A stretch of 64,000 nt of DNA, from NCBI RefSeq assembly GCF_001011035.1, contig NZ_CP011492.1, positions 1,433,501 through 1,497,500 of the forward strand. The letters are read 5' to 3'. The stretch comes from Streptomyces sp. CNQ-509. Lineage in GTDB: Bacteria > Actinomycetota > Actinomycetes > Streptomycetales > Streptomycetaceae. Each line of letters starts with the position of its first letter. The first letter of the stretch is position 1. A program made the translations under genes and the position numbers. Shown here piece by piece: positions 36,922 to 45,792 of this stretch. The notes under the pieces were generated by a model. That model was not told the DNA's origin. It saw only the letters and a program-made list of their open reading frames with translations, and made no database searches.

Positions 36922-39474
36922 CTACGCGGACCCGGCGTCCGCCGCCTCGCGCACGCGCAGCGCCCGGCCCAGGTCGTCGAGTTGGTCGGCCAGCCGCCGC
37001 CGCAGCGCCGGCACCAGATCGTCCCGCTCCAGACACTCCCGGCCGAGCCGCAGCGTCTCCGCGTCCACGAACCCCCGCGGGAACCCGGAGCGCCCCGCCG
37101 CCTCGGCGATGGCCGGGCCGCGGCGCCCGGCGAGCCCCGGCGTCTCGGCGAACCAGCGCGGCACGTACGGCGCCAGCACCTCGCGCTGCTCCGGCTGCCA
37201 GAAGCCCAGCGCGGTGGCGGTGAACAGGTAGGTGGAAAGCTCGGCGGCACCGGCCGCGCCCCCGTACATCGACTCCCAGGCCGCCGCCTTCGCCCCCGCG
37301 TCCGGCAGCGCGGCGAGGCACCGCGCCGCGCCCTCCTGCGCGGACGCGCCGGGGTCCCGCGCGACCTCCGCCTCGATCCGCTCCGGGGTCGTGGCGCCGA
37401 GGACGGCGAGCCGGACGAGGCAGCGCCAGCGCAGGTCGGGGTCGAGCACGGGGCCGCCCGGGACGGTGCCGGCGGCGAGCCAGTCGCGTACCTCGTCGGG
37501 CTCGTCCGCGCAGTCGATGAGGGCGCGTACGGCCGCGAGCCGCAGCCCCGGGTCGTGGTCGTCGTCGGTGCGGCGCAGCAGTTCGCGGCAGGTCTCCGCG
37601 ACCGTCGCGCGGGCCGCGGGACGGTCCGCGTCGGGCACGTAGGCGCCCGCGACCGGACCGCGGGCGAAACCCAGCACGCCCTGGACGACGGCGAGGTCGT
37701 CCTCCGCCGGCAGGTGCGCGGCGGCGGCCCGGAGGTAGTCGGCGGGCGGGAGTTCGGCGTCGCGGACCATGTCGCGGGCCGCGTTCCACAGCACGGCGCG
37801 GCTGAGCGGGTCGGGGATGCCGGACAGGCAGCGCAGCGCGGTCTCCCAGGAGCCCTCGTCCAGCCGGATCTTGGCGTACGTGAGGTCGCCGTCGTTGACG
37901 AGCACGAGGTCGGGCACCCGGCCCTCCGCGGATGCGGACTTCAGCCCGAGGTCCGCGGCGAACTCCTGTGCCGCCCTCTCGCGCAGCACCATCCGGCCCG
38001 GCTCGCCGGGGACCTCGTCGTAGAGGCCGACGTCCAGCCGGTGCGGGCGGCGCCCGGCGTGCTCGACCTCCAGCACCCACACGTCGTCCTCGCCCTGCCA
38101 GATCTCGGGACGGAAGGTGTCGACGCCGGTGGTGCGGAGCCAGGCGTCGGCCCACTCGGGCACGTCGCGGTCGGAGGCGCGGTCCATGGACGCGATGAAG
38201 TCGGCGAGGGTGGCGTTGCCGAAGCGGTGCCGGGAGAAGTAGTCGTCGAGCCCGGCGAAGAAGTCCTTCTCGCCCATCCAGGCGACGAGTTGGCGCAGCG
38301 CGGAGGCGCCCTTCGCGTACGAGATGCCGTCGAAGTTCTGCAGCGCGGCGGCGCTGTCGGGGACGCGCGGCGGGGCGACGGGGTGCGTGGAGGGCCGCTG
38401 GTCGGCGTCGTAGCCCCAGCTCTTGCGGGCGATCGCGAAGTCGGTCCAGGTGCCGGTGAAGCGGGTGGCCTCGGCGAGGATCTGGTAGCCCATGTACTCG
38501 GCGAAGGACTCGTTCAGCCAGATGTCGTCCCACCAGCGCAGGGTCACCAGGTCGCCGAACCACATGTGCGCCATCTCGTGCGCGATGACCATGGCGCGGG
38601 TCTGGCGCTCGGTGTCGGTGACGGCGGAGCGGTAGACGAACTCGTCGCGGAAGGTGACCAGGCCCGGGTTCTCCATGGCGTTGGCGTTGAACTCCGGGAC
38701 GAACGCCTGGTCGTAGGAGTCGAAGGGGTACGGCTCGGCGAACCGCTCGTGGTAGCGGTCGAAGCAGCGCCGGGTGACGTCGAACAGCTCCTCGGCGTCG
38801 GCGTCGAGGTGGGCGGCGAGGGAGCGGCGGCAGTGCAGGCCGAAGGGCAGCCCGGCGTGCTCGGTGTGGACGGAGTGCCAGGGTCCGGCGGCGACGGCGA
38901 CGAGGTAGGTGGCCAGCGGCGGGGTGGTCGTCAGCCGCCACCGCACGCCGGCTGCGGGCTCCGCGCCGGGTCCCGCGTCCGCCTCCTGGTGGGCGATGCC
39001 GTTGCCGAGCACGGTCCATCCTGCGGGCGCGGTGACGGAGACGTCGAAGACGGCCTTGAGGTCGGGCTGGTCGAACGCGGCGAAGGCGCGCTGCACGTCG
39101 TCCAGGAAGAGCTGGCTGTAGACGTACGTCTCACCGTCGGCGGGGTCCGTGAAGCGGTGCATGCCCTCGCCGGTGCGCGAGTAGCTCATGACGGCCTCGA
39201 CGCGCAGTTCGTGCTCGCCCTCGGCGAGTTGCAGCGCGAGCCGGTTGTCGTCGAGCGCGCCGGTCTCCAGGTCCCGGCCGTCGAGCGTGGCACGTACCAG
39301 TTCGGCGGGCCGGATCTCGACGAACGTCTCCGCCGCCGTGCGGGCGGCGAAGGTGATGACGGTGCTGGAGCCGAAGACCTCCTCACCGCGCGTCAGGTCG
39401 AGGTCGACGGCGTAGTGGCGGACGTCCAGCAGGTCGGCGCGGAGCTGCGCCTCGGCGCGGGTGAGTGCGGGCAT
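36922..39474 (-). CDS. pepN: Aminopeptidase N (M1 family)
   Basis: Cytoplasmic zinc aminopeptidase of 850 residues, typical of actinobacterial PepN. The exopeptidase motif is NAMEN (family GAMEN) at about 265-269. Zinc ligands are in HEMAHMWFGDLVT (H299, E300, H303) and NESFAEY (E322), giving HExxH-x18-E. YVYSQLFLDDVQRAFAAFDQPDLK is the typical N-terminal segment (split: QLF, QPDLK). A helical ERAP1-like C-terminal domain follows. Promoter not obvious. Ends at a strong terminator. Confidence 0.97.
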   Translation of the reverse strand: MPALTRAEAQLRADLLDVRHYAVDLDLTRGEEVFGSSTVITFAARTAAETFVEIRPAELVRATLDGRDLETGALDDNRLALQLAEGEHELRVEAVMSYSRTGEGMHRFTDPADGETYVYSQLFLDDVQRAFAAFDQPDLKAVFDVSVTAPAGWTVLGNGIAHQEADAGPGAEPAAGVRWRLTTTPPLATYLVAVAAGPWHSVHTEHAGLPFGLHCRRSLAAHLDADAEELFDVTRRCFDRYHERFAEPYPFDSYDQAFVPEFNANAMENPGLVTFRDEFVYRSAVTDTERQTRAMVIAHEMAHMWFGDLVTLRWWDDIWLNESFAEYMGYQILAEATRFTGTWTDFAIARKSWGYDADQRPSTHPVAPPRVPDSAAALQNFDGISYAKGASALRQLVAWMGEKDFFAGLDDYFSRHRFGNATLADFIASMDRASDRDVPEWADAWLRTTGVDTFRPEIWQGEDDVWVLEVEHAGRRPHRLDVGLYDEVPGEPGRMVLRERAAQEFAADLGLKSASAEGRVPDLVLVNDGDLTYAKIRLDEGSWETALRCLSGIPDPLSRAVLWNAARDMVRDAELPPADYLRAAAAHLPAEDDLAVVQGVLGFARGPVAGAYVPDADRPAARATVAETCRELLRRTDDDHDPGLRLAAVRALIDCADEPDEVRDWLAAGTVPGGPVLDPDLRWRCLVRLAVLGATTPERIEAEVARDPGASAQEGAARCLAALPDAGAKAAAWESMYGGAAGAAELSTYLFTATALGFWQPEQREVLAPYVPRWFAETPGLAGRRGPAIAEAAGRSGFPRGFVDAETLRLGRECLERDDLVPALRRRLADQLDDLGRALRVREAADAGSA

Positions 39475-39576
39475 GGGCCTTATGCTGCCTCACGACCTGC
39501 GGGTACGACGACACCCGGGCGGGGTCGGGCCGCGGCCTCGCGTCCCGGCCGGGGCGGCGGGACTACGCTGCCGGGC

Positions 39577-40404
39577 GTGCCGGACAGAACGCTGGAGGCG
39601 CTGGGCCTCGCGACCGTACCCCTGCTGGAGCCGCTGGCGTATCCGGGGCCGCCGGTGCCCGGGCCCTCGCTGCTCGCCGGCGACCGGCTGCTGCCGCTGC
39701 GGCCCGCGCCGGGCGGGGTGGGGCGGTGGCGGGTCGCGGACGGCGGTACGGACACGGGGCTGGACGAGGCGCTGGCGGCGCTCGGGCAGCCGCCGGTGGC
39801 GGCGCGGGCCCCGGTGCTGGCGCTGGGGTCCAACGCGGCGCCGGGGCAGGTGCGGCACAAGCTCACGCGACTGGGGCTGCCCGCCGTCGCGCCGGTCTCC
39901 CCGGTCACCGCCGGCGGCCTCGGCGTCGGCGTCTCGGGGCACATCAGCCCGCCCGGGTACGTCGCGGCCGCCCCGTACGCGGAGCCGGACGCCGAAGCGC
40001 GGCTGTGGGTGACGTGGCTGGACGACGGGCAACTGCGGACCGTCGACGGCACGGAGATGCCGAACTACGGGCGCGCCCTGCTGCCGGCCGCGGAGTTCCC
40101 GGTGCGGCTGCCCGGCGGCGGGCTGCTGCCGGACACGTACGTCTACTACAACGTCCGCGGCATCCTCTCCGACGGCCGCGGCCGTCCCCTCCCCCACGCC
40201 CTGGACCAACCCGCCCTCCTCACCCGCCTCCTCGCCGCCTCCACCCGGCTGCGGGACCTCCTGGGCCCGGCACCCCGCGACTGGGTCGCCCGCGCGGGCA
40301 CCGACGCCGGGGTGCGGGAGGCGGGGACGCGGATCTTCCACGAGGAGGGCTGGCTGCTGCCGGAGCGGACCTTCGCGGCGTACGACGCGGGCGGCGGGGC
40401 GTAG
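39577..40404 (+). CDS. Conserved-looking protein of unknown function
   Basis: Not recognised. The protein has 275 residues from GTG 39577; TACGCT seven bases before it (39564-39569) marks a leaderless start. Landmarks: APVLALGSNAAPGQVRHKL near residue 90, GVGVSGHISPPGYVAAAPY near 110-130, VTWLDDGQLRTVDGTEMPNY, YVYYNVRGIL and C-terminal HEEGWLLPERTF. No signal peptide or membrane segment. The LGSN segment recalls the YGSN loop of gamma-glutamylcyclotransferase-like proteins, but the rest does not fit clearly, so no function is given. Divergent from pepN, convergent with the chorismate mutase gene. Confidence 0.78.
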   Translation: MPDRTLEALGLATVPLLEPLAYPGPPVPGPSLLAGDRLLPLRPAPGGVGRWRVADGGTDTGLDEALAALGQPPVAARAPVLALGSNAAPGQVRHKLTRLGLPAVAPVSPVTAGGLGVGVSGHISPPGYVAAAPYAEPDAEARLWVTWLDDGQLRTVDGTEMPNYGRALLPAAEFPVRLPGGGLLPDTYVYYNVRGILSDGRGRPLPHALDQPALLTRLLAASTRLRDLLGPAPRDWVARAGTDAGVREAGTRIFHEEGWLLPERTFAAYDAGGGA

Positions 40405-40437
40405 GAGACGGGCGGGGAGCGCGCGGCCTGCCCGCCC

Positions 40438-40456
40438 ACCGCGCGTGCTGCGCGGT
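40438..40456. terminator. Terminator between convergent genes
   Basis: Perfect 7-bp stem ACCGCGC/GCGCGGT with loop GTGCT, between the unknown-protein gene and the chorismate mutase gene. Confidence 0.55.
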
Positions 40457-40500
40457 CCTGTTGCCCGCGTGCGGGACCAGGTACCGGAGCGTTTCGCCCG

Positions 40501-40860
40501 TCAGGGGGCGGAGGGGGATTCCGGGGCGGCGGAGTTGGCGATGGTCTCGTGGTGCCGGATGACCTCGGCGATGATGAAGTTGAGAAGTTTCTCCGCAAAT
40601 GCCGGGTCCAGCTTGGCGCTCTCCGCCAGCTCGCGGAGGCGGATGATCTGGCGGGCCTCGCGGGCGGGGTCGGCGGGGGGCAGGTGATGGGCGGCCTTGA
40701 GGCGGCCGACCTGCTGGGTGCATTTGAAGCGTTCGGCGAGCATGTGCACGACGGCCGCGTCGATGTTGTCGATGCTGTCGCGGAGCCGGTCGAGCTCGGC
40801 GCGTACATCGGAGTCGGAGAGGCCGTCCATGGCCGACGGGGACGTGGAGTGGTCGGTCAT
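40501..40860 (-). CDS. Chorismate mutase (AroQ class)
   Basis: Converts chorismate to prephenate for Phe/Tyr synthesis. The protein has 119 residues, with the all-helical AroQ fold. ELDRLRDSIDNIDAAVVHMLAERFKCTQQVGRLK contains the usual R-x3-D-x2-D pattern and catalytic Arg/Lys positions (shown in part: LRDSIDNID, AERFKCTQQVGRLKA). A second half PAREARQIIRLRELAE and LLNFIIAEVIRHHE follows. The length and VGRLKA match stand-alone actinobacterial mutases, not P-protein fusions. A TACGGT -10 six bases before the ATG suggests a leaderless start. Divergent from the EamA gene with a shared dyad. Confidence 0.92.
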   Translation of the reverse strand: MTDHSTSPSAMDGLSDSDVRAELDRLRDSIDNIDAAVVHMLAERFKCTQQVGRLKAAHHLPPADPAREARQIIRLRELAESAKLDPAFAEKLLNFIIAEVIRHHETIANSAAPESPSAP

Positions 40861-40869
40861 GCCGCCACC

Positions 40870-40907
40870 GTAACAGGGGCGGGACGGTTGTCAGTGCCGC
40901 CTGTTAC
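40870..40907. promoter_or_regulatory. Divergent promoters with 8-bp dyad
   Basis: GTAACAGG (40870-40877) and CCTGTTAC (40900-40907) are exact inverted copies 30 bp apart centre to centre. Each contains the start of a -10 element: TACGGT for the leftward chorismate mutase gene and TACCTT (40905-40910) for the rightward transporter. The identity extends beyond the -10 (CCTGT), hinting at an operator. Confidence 0.5.
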
Positions 40908-40917
40908 CTTCCTGGGC

Positions 40918-41916
40918 ATGGCAAACGTGCAGGCAGGGGCGGACCGGCGGGCGATGGCCGCGGCGGCGGTGACGGTGGTGCTGTGGGCGTCGGCGTTCGT
41001 CTCCATCCGGGACACGGGCGAGCACTTCAGCCCCGGCGCGCTGGCGCTCGGCCGGCTGCTGGCGGGCTCGGCGGCGCTGGCGCTGCTCCTGCTCGTGCGC
41101 CGCGAAGGGCTGCCGCCGCGGGGGGCGTGGCCGGGCATCGCCGTGTCGGGCACCCTCTGGTTCGGGGTGTACATGGTGGCGCTCAACTGGGGCGAGCAGC
41201 TGGTCGACGCGGGCACGGCCGCGATGGTCGTGAACGTCGGGCCGATGCTCGTGGCGCTGCTCAGCGGCTGGCTGCTGAAGGAGGGCTTCCCGCGGATGCT
41301 GCTGGCGGGCCTCGGCGTGTCCTTCGCGGGCGCCGTGGTGGTGGGGATATCGATGTCCGACGGGGGCAGTTCCTCGCTCGGCGGGGTGCTGCTGTGCCTG
41401 CTGGCCGCGGCGACGTACGCGAGCGGGGTCGTCAGCCAGAAGCCGGCCCTGGCGCACGCCTCGCCGCTCCAGGTCACGGCCTACGGCTGCATGACGGGCG
41501 CGGTGCTGTGCCTGCCGTTCGCCGGGCAGTTGGCGGGGCAGATAGGCGACGCGCCGCTCTCCGCGACGGCGAACGTGGTCTATCTCGGCATCTTCCCGAC
41601 GGCGCTGGCCTTCACGACGTGGGCATACGCGCTGGCGCGGACGACGGCGGGGAAGATGGGCGCCACGACGTATGCGGTGCCGGCGCTGGTGGTGCTCATG
41701 TCCTGGGCGGCGCTGGGCGAGGTGCCGGAGGTGCCGACGCTGCTGGGCGGCGCGCTGTGCCTGGCGGGCGTGGCGGTGTCGCGCCGCCGGGGCGTGCGCC
41801 GCGACCCGCGCGTCGTCGCCTCGGGCGGTACGGCGGCGGGCACGCCGGCGGCCGGTGCGGCACCGGCGGCCGGGGAGCCGGCCGGAGGACCGGCCCCGGA
41901 GGAGAAGCCGTGCTGA
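40918..41916 (+). CDS. EamA/DMT-superfamily transporter
   Basis: Ten-helix drug/metabolite exporter, 332 residues. Two EamA repeats are visible: VVLWASAFVSIRDTGEHFSPGALALGRLLAG at about 18-48 and, after the middle loop, LLCLLAAATYASGVVSQKPAL near 160 (both quoted in part: WASAFVS, ATYASGVV). LGIFPTALAFTTWAYALARTTAGKMG closes repeat two. The last 45 residues are an Ala/Gly/Pro-rich cytoplasmic tail. TACCTT seven bases before ATG 40918 indicates a leaderless mRNA. Likely exports an amino acid or metabolite; substrate unknown. Confidence 0.9.
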   Translation: MANVQAGADRRAMAAAAVTVVLWASAFVSIRDTGEHFSPGALALGRLLAGSAALALLLLVRREGLPPRGAWPGIAVSGTLWFGVYMVALNWGEQLVDAGTAAMVVNVGPMLVALLSGWLLKEGFPRMLLAGLGVSFAGAVVVGISMSDGGSSSLGGVLLCLLAAATYASGVVSQKPALAHASPLQVTAYGCMTGAVLCLPFAGQLAGQIGDAPLSATANVVYLGIFPTALAFTTWAYALARTTAGKMGATTYAVPALVVLMSWAALGEVPEVPTLLGGALCLAGVAVSRRRGVRRDPRVVASGGTAAGTPAAGAAPAAGEPAGGPAPEEKPC

Positions 41917-41978
41917 GCGTGCGGGCGGCGCAGCCCCGCTGAGCGGCGGGGGTGTGCCCGGGGCCCTGGCGGGGTCCT

Positions 41979-41994
41979 CCCGTGGTACTACGGG
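41979..41994. promoter_or_regulatory. Palindrome upstream of the ABC-2 operon
   Basis: CCCGTGGTACTACGGG is a 16-bp palindrome with one mismatched pair, 63-78 bp before the ATP-binding gene start and upstream of its -10. It is a candidate site for the operon's own LuxR-type regulator (45789-46451). Confidence 0.4.
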
Positions 41995-42056
41995 CCCGCG
42001 CGGATGCGGGCCGTGGTCGGACGTTCTGCCCGGCCGCGCCGCCTAGCGTCGCGGGT

Positions 42057-42992
42057 ATGACGATCGAAGTACGCGGGCTCACCAAGCGGTACGGCGAGAA
42101 GACCGCCGTCGACGACCTGACCTTCACCGTGCGCCCGGGAACCGTGACGGGCTTCCTCGGACCCAACGGCGCCGGCAAGTCCACCACGATGCGCCTCATC
42201 GTGGGCCTGGACGCGCCGACGAGCGGCTCCGTCACCGTCAACGGCCGCCCATACGCCCGGCATCCCGCGCCCCTGTCCGAGGTCGGGGCACTGCTGGAGG
42301 CGCGGTCCGTCCACACCGGGCGCAGCGCGTACAAGCATCTGCTCGCGCTCGCCCTGACCCACGGCATCCCGCGGGCGCGGGTGGAGGAGGTGATCGAGGC
42401 GGTCGGGCTGGCCGGGGTGGCGCGCAGGCGCGCCGGCGGGTTCTCGCTGGGCATGGGGCAGCGCCTCGGCATCGCCGCCGCGCTGCTGGCCGACCCGGCG
42501 GCCGTCGTACTCGACGAACCGGTCAACGGTCTCGATCCCGAGGGTGTCCTGTGGATCCGCAACCTGCTCAAGGAGTTGGCGGCGGAGGGCCGCACGGTGT
42601 TCGTCTCGTCGCATCTGATGAGCGAGATGGCGCTGACCGCGGAGCACCTGGTCATCGTCGGCCGCGGACGGCTGCTCGCGGACACGACGGTGACGGAGTT
42701 CGTACGGGCCGCCGGGCGCGACGAGGTGTCGCTGAGATCCCCGCAGGCGGGCCGGTTGCGGGAGTTGCTGGCCGGCCCGGGTGTGGAGGTCGCCTCCGAC
42801 GGACCGGACGAGCTGCGGGTCCGCGGCGTCGGCGCCGAGGACATCGGCCTGACGGCGGCCGCGCACGGCGTCCCGCTCTTCGGGCTGACGCCGCACCGGG
42901 TGTCGCTGGAGGAGGCGTTCATGGAGCTGACCAGGGACGCCGTCGAGTACCACGCCCCCACCGCGGGGCGGAAGGAGGAGATCGCCGCATGA
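42057..42992 (+). CDS. ABC-2 type exporter, ATP-binding protein
   Basis: ATPase of a multidrug/lantibiotic-type ABC-2 exporter, 311 residues. Walker A is GPNGAGKSTTMRLI near 39, the signature is GFSLGMGQRLGIAAAL (LGMGQ in place of LSGGQ, common in this subfamily), and Walker B is AVVLDEPVNGLDPEG with ISSHLM-like VFVSSHLMSEM. The C-terminal segment LEEAFMELTRDAVEYHA is typical. A TAGCGT -10 (42044-42049) lies seven bases before ATG 42057, so the start is leaderless. It overlaps the permease gene by ATGA. The two-component genes downstream probably regulate or respond to the exporter's substrate. Confidence 0.95.
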   Translation: MTIEVRGLTKRYGEKTAVDDLTFTVRPGTVTGFLGPNGAGKSTTMRLIVGLDAPTSGSVTVNGRPYARHPAPLSEVGALLEARSVHTGRSAYKHLLALALTHGIPRARVEEVIEAVGLAGVARRRAGGFSLGMGQRLGIAAALLADPAAVVLDEPVNGLDPEGVLWIRNLLKELAAEGRTVFVSSHLMSEMALTAEHLVIVGRGRLLADTTVTEFVRAAGRDEVSLRSPQAGRLRELLAGPGVEVASDGPDELRVRGVGAEDIGLTAAAHGVPLFGLTPHRVSLEEAFMELTRDAVEYHAPTAGRKEEIAA

Positions 42993-43813
42993 GTACCCCG
43001 TCCCTGACCGCACCCGGCACGGGCCGCACGCGCGTCGCCGCCGGTGGCGGCTACCGCGTGACGTACCCGCGGGTGCTGCGCGCGGAGTGGTCGAAGCTGT
43101 GGTCGCTCCGCTCGACCTGGTATTCGCTGGCCGCCGTCGCCGTGCTGGCCGCCGGCATCGGCCTCGCCATCGGCGCAAGCTACACCGACGGAGGCGGCGA
43201 CGGTCCCCAGGACCCCGTCGAGGTCAGCCTGCTGGGCCTCAACTTCGGCCTGCTGATCCTGGCCGTGCTGGGCATCCTCACCACCGCCGGCGAGTGGTCC
43301 ACGGGGATGGTGCGTGCCACGATGTCGGCGGTGCCGCGCCGGCTGCCGGTGCTGTGGGCCAAGGCGGTCGTCTTCGGCACGGTGAGCTTCGTCCTGACGC
43401 TGGCGACGGCGCTGGTGACGTTCCCGCTGGCGCAGGCGTTCCTCGCCGGCACCCCCATCGCCGCCGGCCTCGGCGACCCCGGGGTGGGGCGGGCCCTGGT
43501 CACCACGGCCGCGGGGGCGGCGCTGATCGCCGTGCTGGGGGTGGCGGTCGGGGCGCTGCTGCGCGGCGTACCGGCGTCCATCGGGGCGTTCGTGGCGGTG
43601 CTCATGGTGGTACCGAGCGTGGCGCCGCTGCTGCCGTACGACTGGGTGGAGGACGCCGTGGCGTACACCCCGCTGGCCGCCATGGAGCCGCTGATGGCCG
43701 CCCACCCGGCTCCGGACCTGCCGTCGATCGGCGCGGCGCTCGTCACCATGGCCGTCTGGGCGGCGGCCGGGCTGGCCGGGGCGGCGCTGCGGCTCCGGCG
43801 CCATGACGTCTGA
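42989..43813 (+). CDS. ABC-2 type exporter, permease
   Basis: Membrane partner of the preceding ATPase, 274 residues. The N-terminus has the conserved RVLRAEWSKLWSLRSTWYSL coupling helix, followed by six membrane segments; TTAGEWSTGMVRATMSAVPRR is the family loop. It ends LRRHDV. The start overlaps the ATPase stop as ATGA (42989-42992). The sensor kinase follows after 194 bp, same direction. Confidence 0.93.
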   Translation: MSTPSLTAPGTGRTRVAAGGGYRVTYPRVLRAEWSKLWSLRSTWYSLAAVAVLAAGIGLAIGASYTDGGGDGPQDPVEVSLLGLNFGLLILAVLGILTTAGEWSTGMVRATMSAVPRRLPVLWAKAVVFGTVSFVLTLATALVTFPLAQAFLAGTPIAAGLGDPGVGRALVTTAAGAALIAVLGVAVGALLRGVPASIGAFVAVLMVVPSVAPLLPYDWVEDAVAYTPLAAMEPLMAAHPAPDLPSIGAALVTMAVWAAAGLAGAALRLRRHDV

Positions 43814-44007
43814 GTGCCGCTGGGCCACCATGGGCCGAGGGCAGGCGGCGGGTGCGCGGCGATGCGTTGTCCGGCCGGCGGGGCCGGGCGGGCGGAGCGT
43901 CCCGCCAGGGCGGTGAGGGCGGGGCGGATGGCGTGAACGGGGCAAGAGGCGCGGGTGGCGACGGGAACCCTGCGAGTGGCGGCAACGGCCGGGGGGACGG
44001 CGGCGGG

Positions 44008-45792
44008 ATGACACGGGAAGCGGCAGAGCGGCAAGCGGAAGGGCCCGGCGCGGACGGGGACACGGCGGCGGGGCGGGGCACGGGAGCGGATCCGGCGCCC
44101 GTGCCCACGCAGCGCCTCCACGCCGCCGCGCAGCGCATACGGGGTTTCGACGCCCGCCGTCCGGCCGTGTGGGACGCGGTGCTGACCGGCCTCGTCGCCT
44201 TCCCGGGCCTCGTCCAACTCACCCTCGGCGACTGGCGCGGCGACTCCCGGGACCAGCCCGGTGCGGACCCCGCCGAGCTGGCGTCGATGACGCCGACCGT
44301 GCCGTGGCTGATCTGGGCGGGCATGGTGGCGGCGATGCCGTGGCGCCGGCGCTACCCGTTAGCGACGTTCTGCGCGGCCGCCGCGCTGACCTTCGTCCAC
44401 GACGCGTACCACCTGGCGCTCGCCTCCGTGATCGCGCTCGGCGTCGCCCTGCACAACGTCGCACTTCGGCTACCGCTGTCGCGGCTGCTGTGGGTCGCCG
44501 CGATCCTGGCGGTGGACATCGGCGCGGAGACGCTGCGCGAGCCGCCGGAGGACTTCGTCCGCACGTATCTGCCGGTGATCGCCATCGCCGCGACCCTCGT
44601 GATGAGCGGCATCACCGTACGCACCCGGCGCGACTACATCGCCTCCCTGCTGGACCGGGCCGACCGGCTGGAGGTCGAGCGCGACCAGCGGGCGCGACTC
44701 GCCGCCGCGGCCGAACGCGCCCGGATCGCACGCGAGATGCACGACATCGTGGCGCACAACCTCTCGGTGATCGTCGGCCTCGCGGACGGCGGCGCGTACG
44801 CGGCCCGCCGCGGCGGCGGCCCGGCGGCGAGTGGCACGGGCGGCCCCGCCGACCGCGCCGCTGAGCGGCCCGCGCAGGCGCTGGAGGCGATCTCCACCAC
44901 CGGCCGGCAGGCACTGGGCGAGTTGCGCCGCCTCCTGGGCGTCCTGCACGAGCAGGACGCCGGCGCCGGGCCCGCGCACCTGGCGCCGCAGCCGGGGCTG
45001 GCCGAGCTGGACCCGCTGCTCCAGCGGGTACGGGAAGCGGGGCTGCCGGTGCGCTGCACGGTGCGCGGGGACTCGGGAACCCTCTCGGAGGGGCGGCAGT
45101 TGACGGTCTACCGGATCGTGCAGGAGGCGCTGACGAACACGCTCAAGCACGCGGGCGCGGGCGCGACGGCCGCGGTGCGTCTGAACTGCGGGACGGGCGG
45201 GGTGGAGATCGAGGTGACGGACACGGCGGCGCCCGCCGGGCGGGACGGCGAGGGCCGGGGCCGGAGCGGGCGCGCACACGTGCCGCGGGAAGCGGGTGAC
45301 GGGAGCGGGCCCGTCGCCGGGGCAGGGGGCGCGCCCGGGACCGTGCCGGGGGCCGGGGCCGCAGGCAGGTCCTCCGCCCGGGACGGGTCCGCCGGCGCGT
45401 GGGCCTCCCCGGGCAGCGGTGACGAAGGGCACGGTCACGGCGGCCGGGGCATCGCGGGCATGCGCGAGCGCGCCGCCGTGTACGGAGGCACCCTCGACGC
45501 GGGCCCCGCCGCGGGCGGCTGGCGCGTGTACGCCACACTGCCGCCGGTGGCCGGTCCCGCGCCCGCCGGCGCGTCCCCGTCAGCACCCGGCCCTTCGCAC
45601 CTCGCCGCCCCCTCGCCCGGGTCTCCTCACGCACCCGCTGCCGGGACCCCGCGCGCGGACTCCTCCTCTCCGGCCGCGGCTTCGCACATTTCCTCTTCTG
45701 CGCCCCCGCGGGAGTCCTCGCCCGCTGCCGGCGGCCCGCCCTCCGCCGGGAGGCCGCCCGTGCCCGGTCCCCCGCCGGAGGCGACTCCGTGA
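44008..45792 (+). CDS. Sensor histidine kinase with a TTA codon and long disordered tail
   Basis: HisKA_3-class kinase of 594 residues from ATG 44008. Four or five membrane segments lie at about 55-205 and the phosphorylation site is H245 in AREMHDIVAHNLSVI. The ATPase domain has IVQEALTNTLKHAGAGA and ends GGRGIAGMRERAAVYGG. Two low-complexity inserts occur: one within the ATPase domain (about 415-475) and a Pro/Ser/Ala tail of about 90 residues. Codon 118 (44359-44361, Leu in YPLATF) is TTA, the rare codon read by bldA tRNA, so translation should be development-dependent. Upstream starts to 43852 are possible. Overlaps its regulator gene by GTGA. Confidence 0.9.
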   Translation: MTREAAERQAEGPGADGDTAAGRGTGADPAPVPTQRLHAAAQRIRGFDARRPAVWDAVLTGLVAFPGLVQLTLGDWRGDSRDQPGADPAELASMTPTVPWLIWAGMVAAMPWRRRYPLATFCAAAALTFVHDAYHLALASVIALGVALHNVALRLPLSRLLWVAAILAVDIGAETLREPPEDFVRTYLPVIAIAATLVMSGITVRTRRDYIASLLDRADRLEVERDQRARLAAAAERARIAREMHDIVAHNLSVIVGLADGGAYAARRGGGPAASGTGGPADRAAERPAQALEAISTTGRQALGELRRLLGVLHEQDAGAGPAHLAPQPGLAELDPLLQRVREAGLPVRCTVRGDSGTLSEGRQLTVYRIVQEALTNTLKHAGAGATAAVRLNCGTGGVEIEVTDTAAPAGRDGEGRGRSGRAHVPREAGDGSGPVAGAGGAPGTVPGAGAAGRSSARDGSAGAWASPGSGDEGHGHGGRGIAGMRERAAVYGGTLDAGPAAGGWRVYATLPPVAGPAPAGASPSAPGPSHLAAPSPGSPHAPAAGTPRADSSSPAAASHISSSAPPRESSPAAGGPPSAGRPPVPGPPPEATP

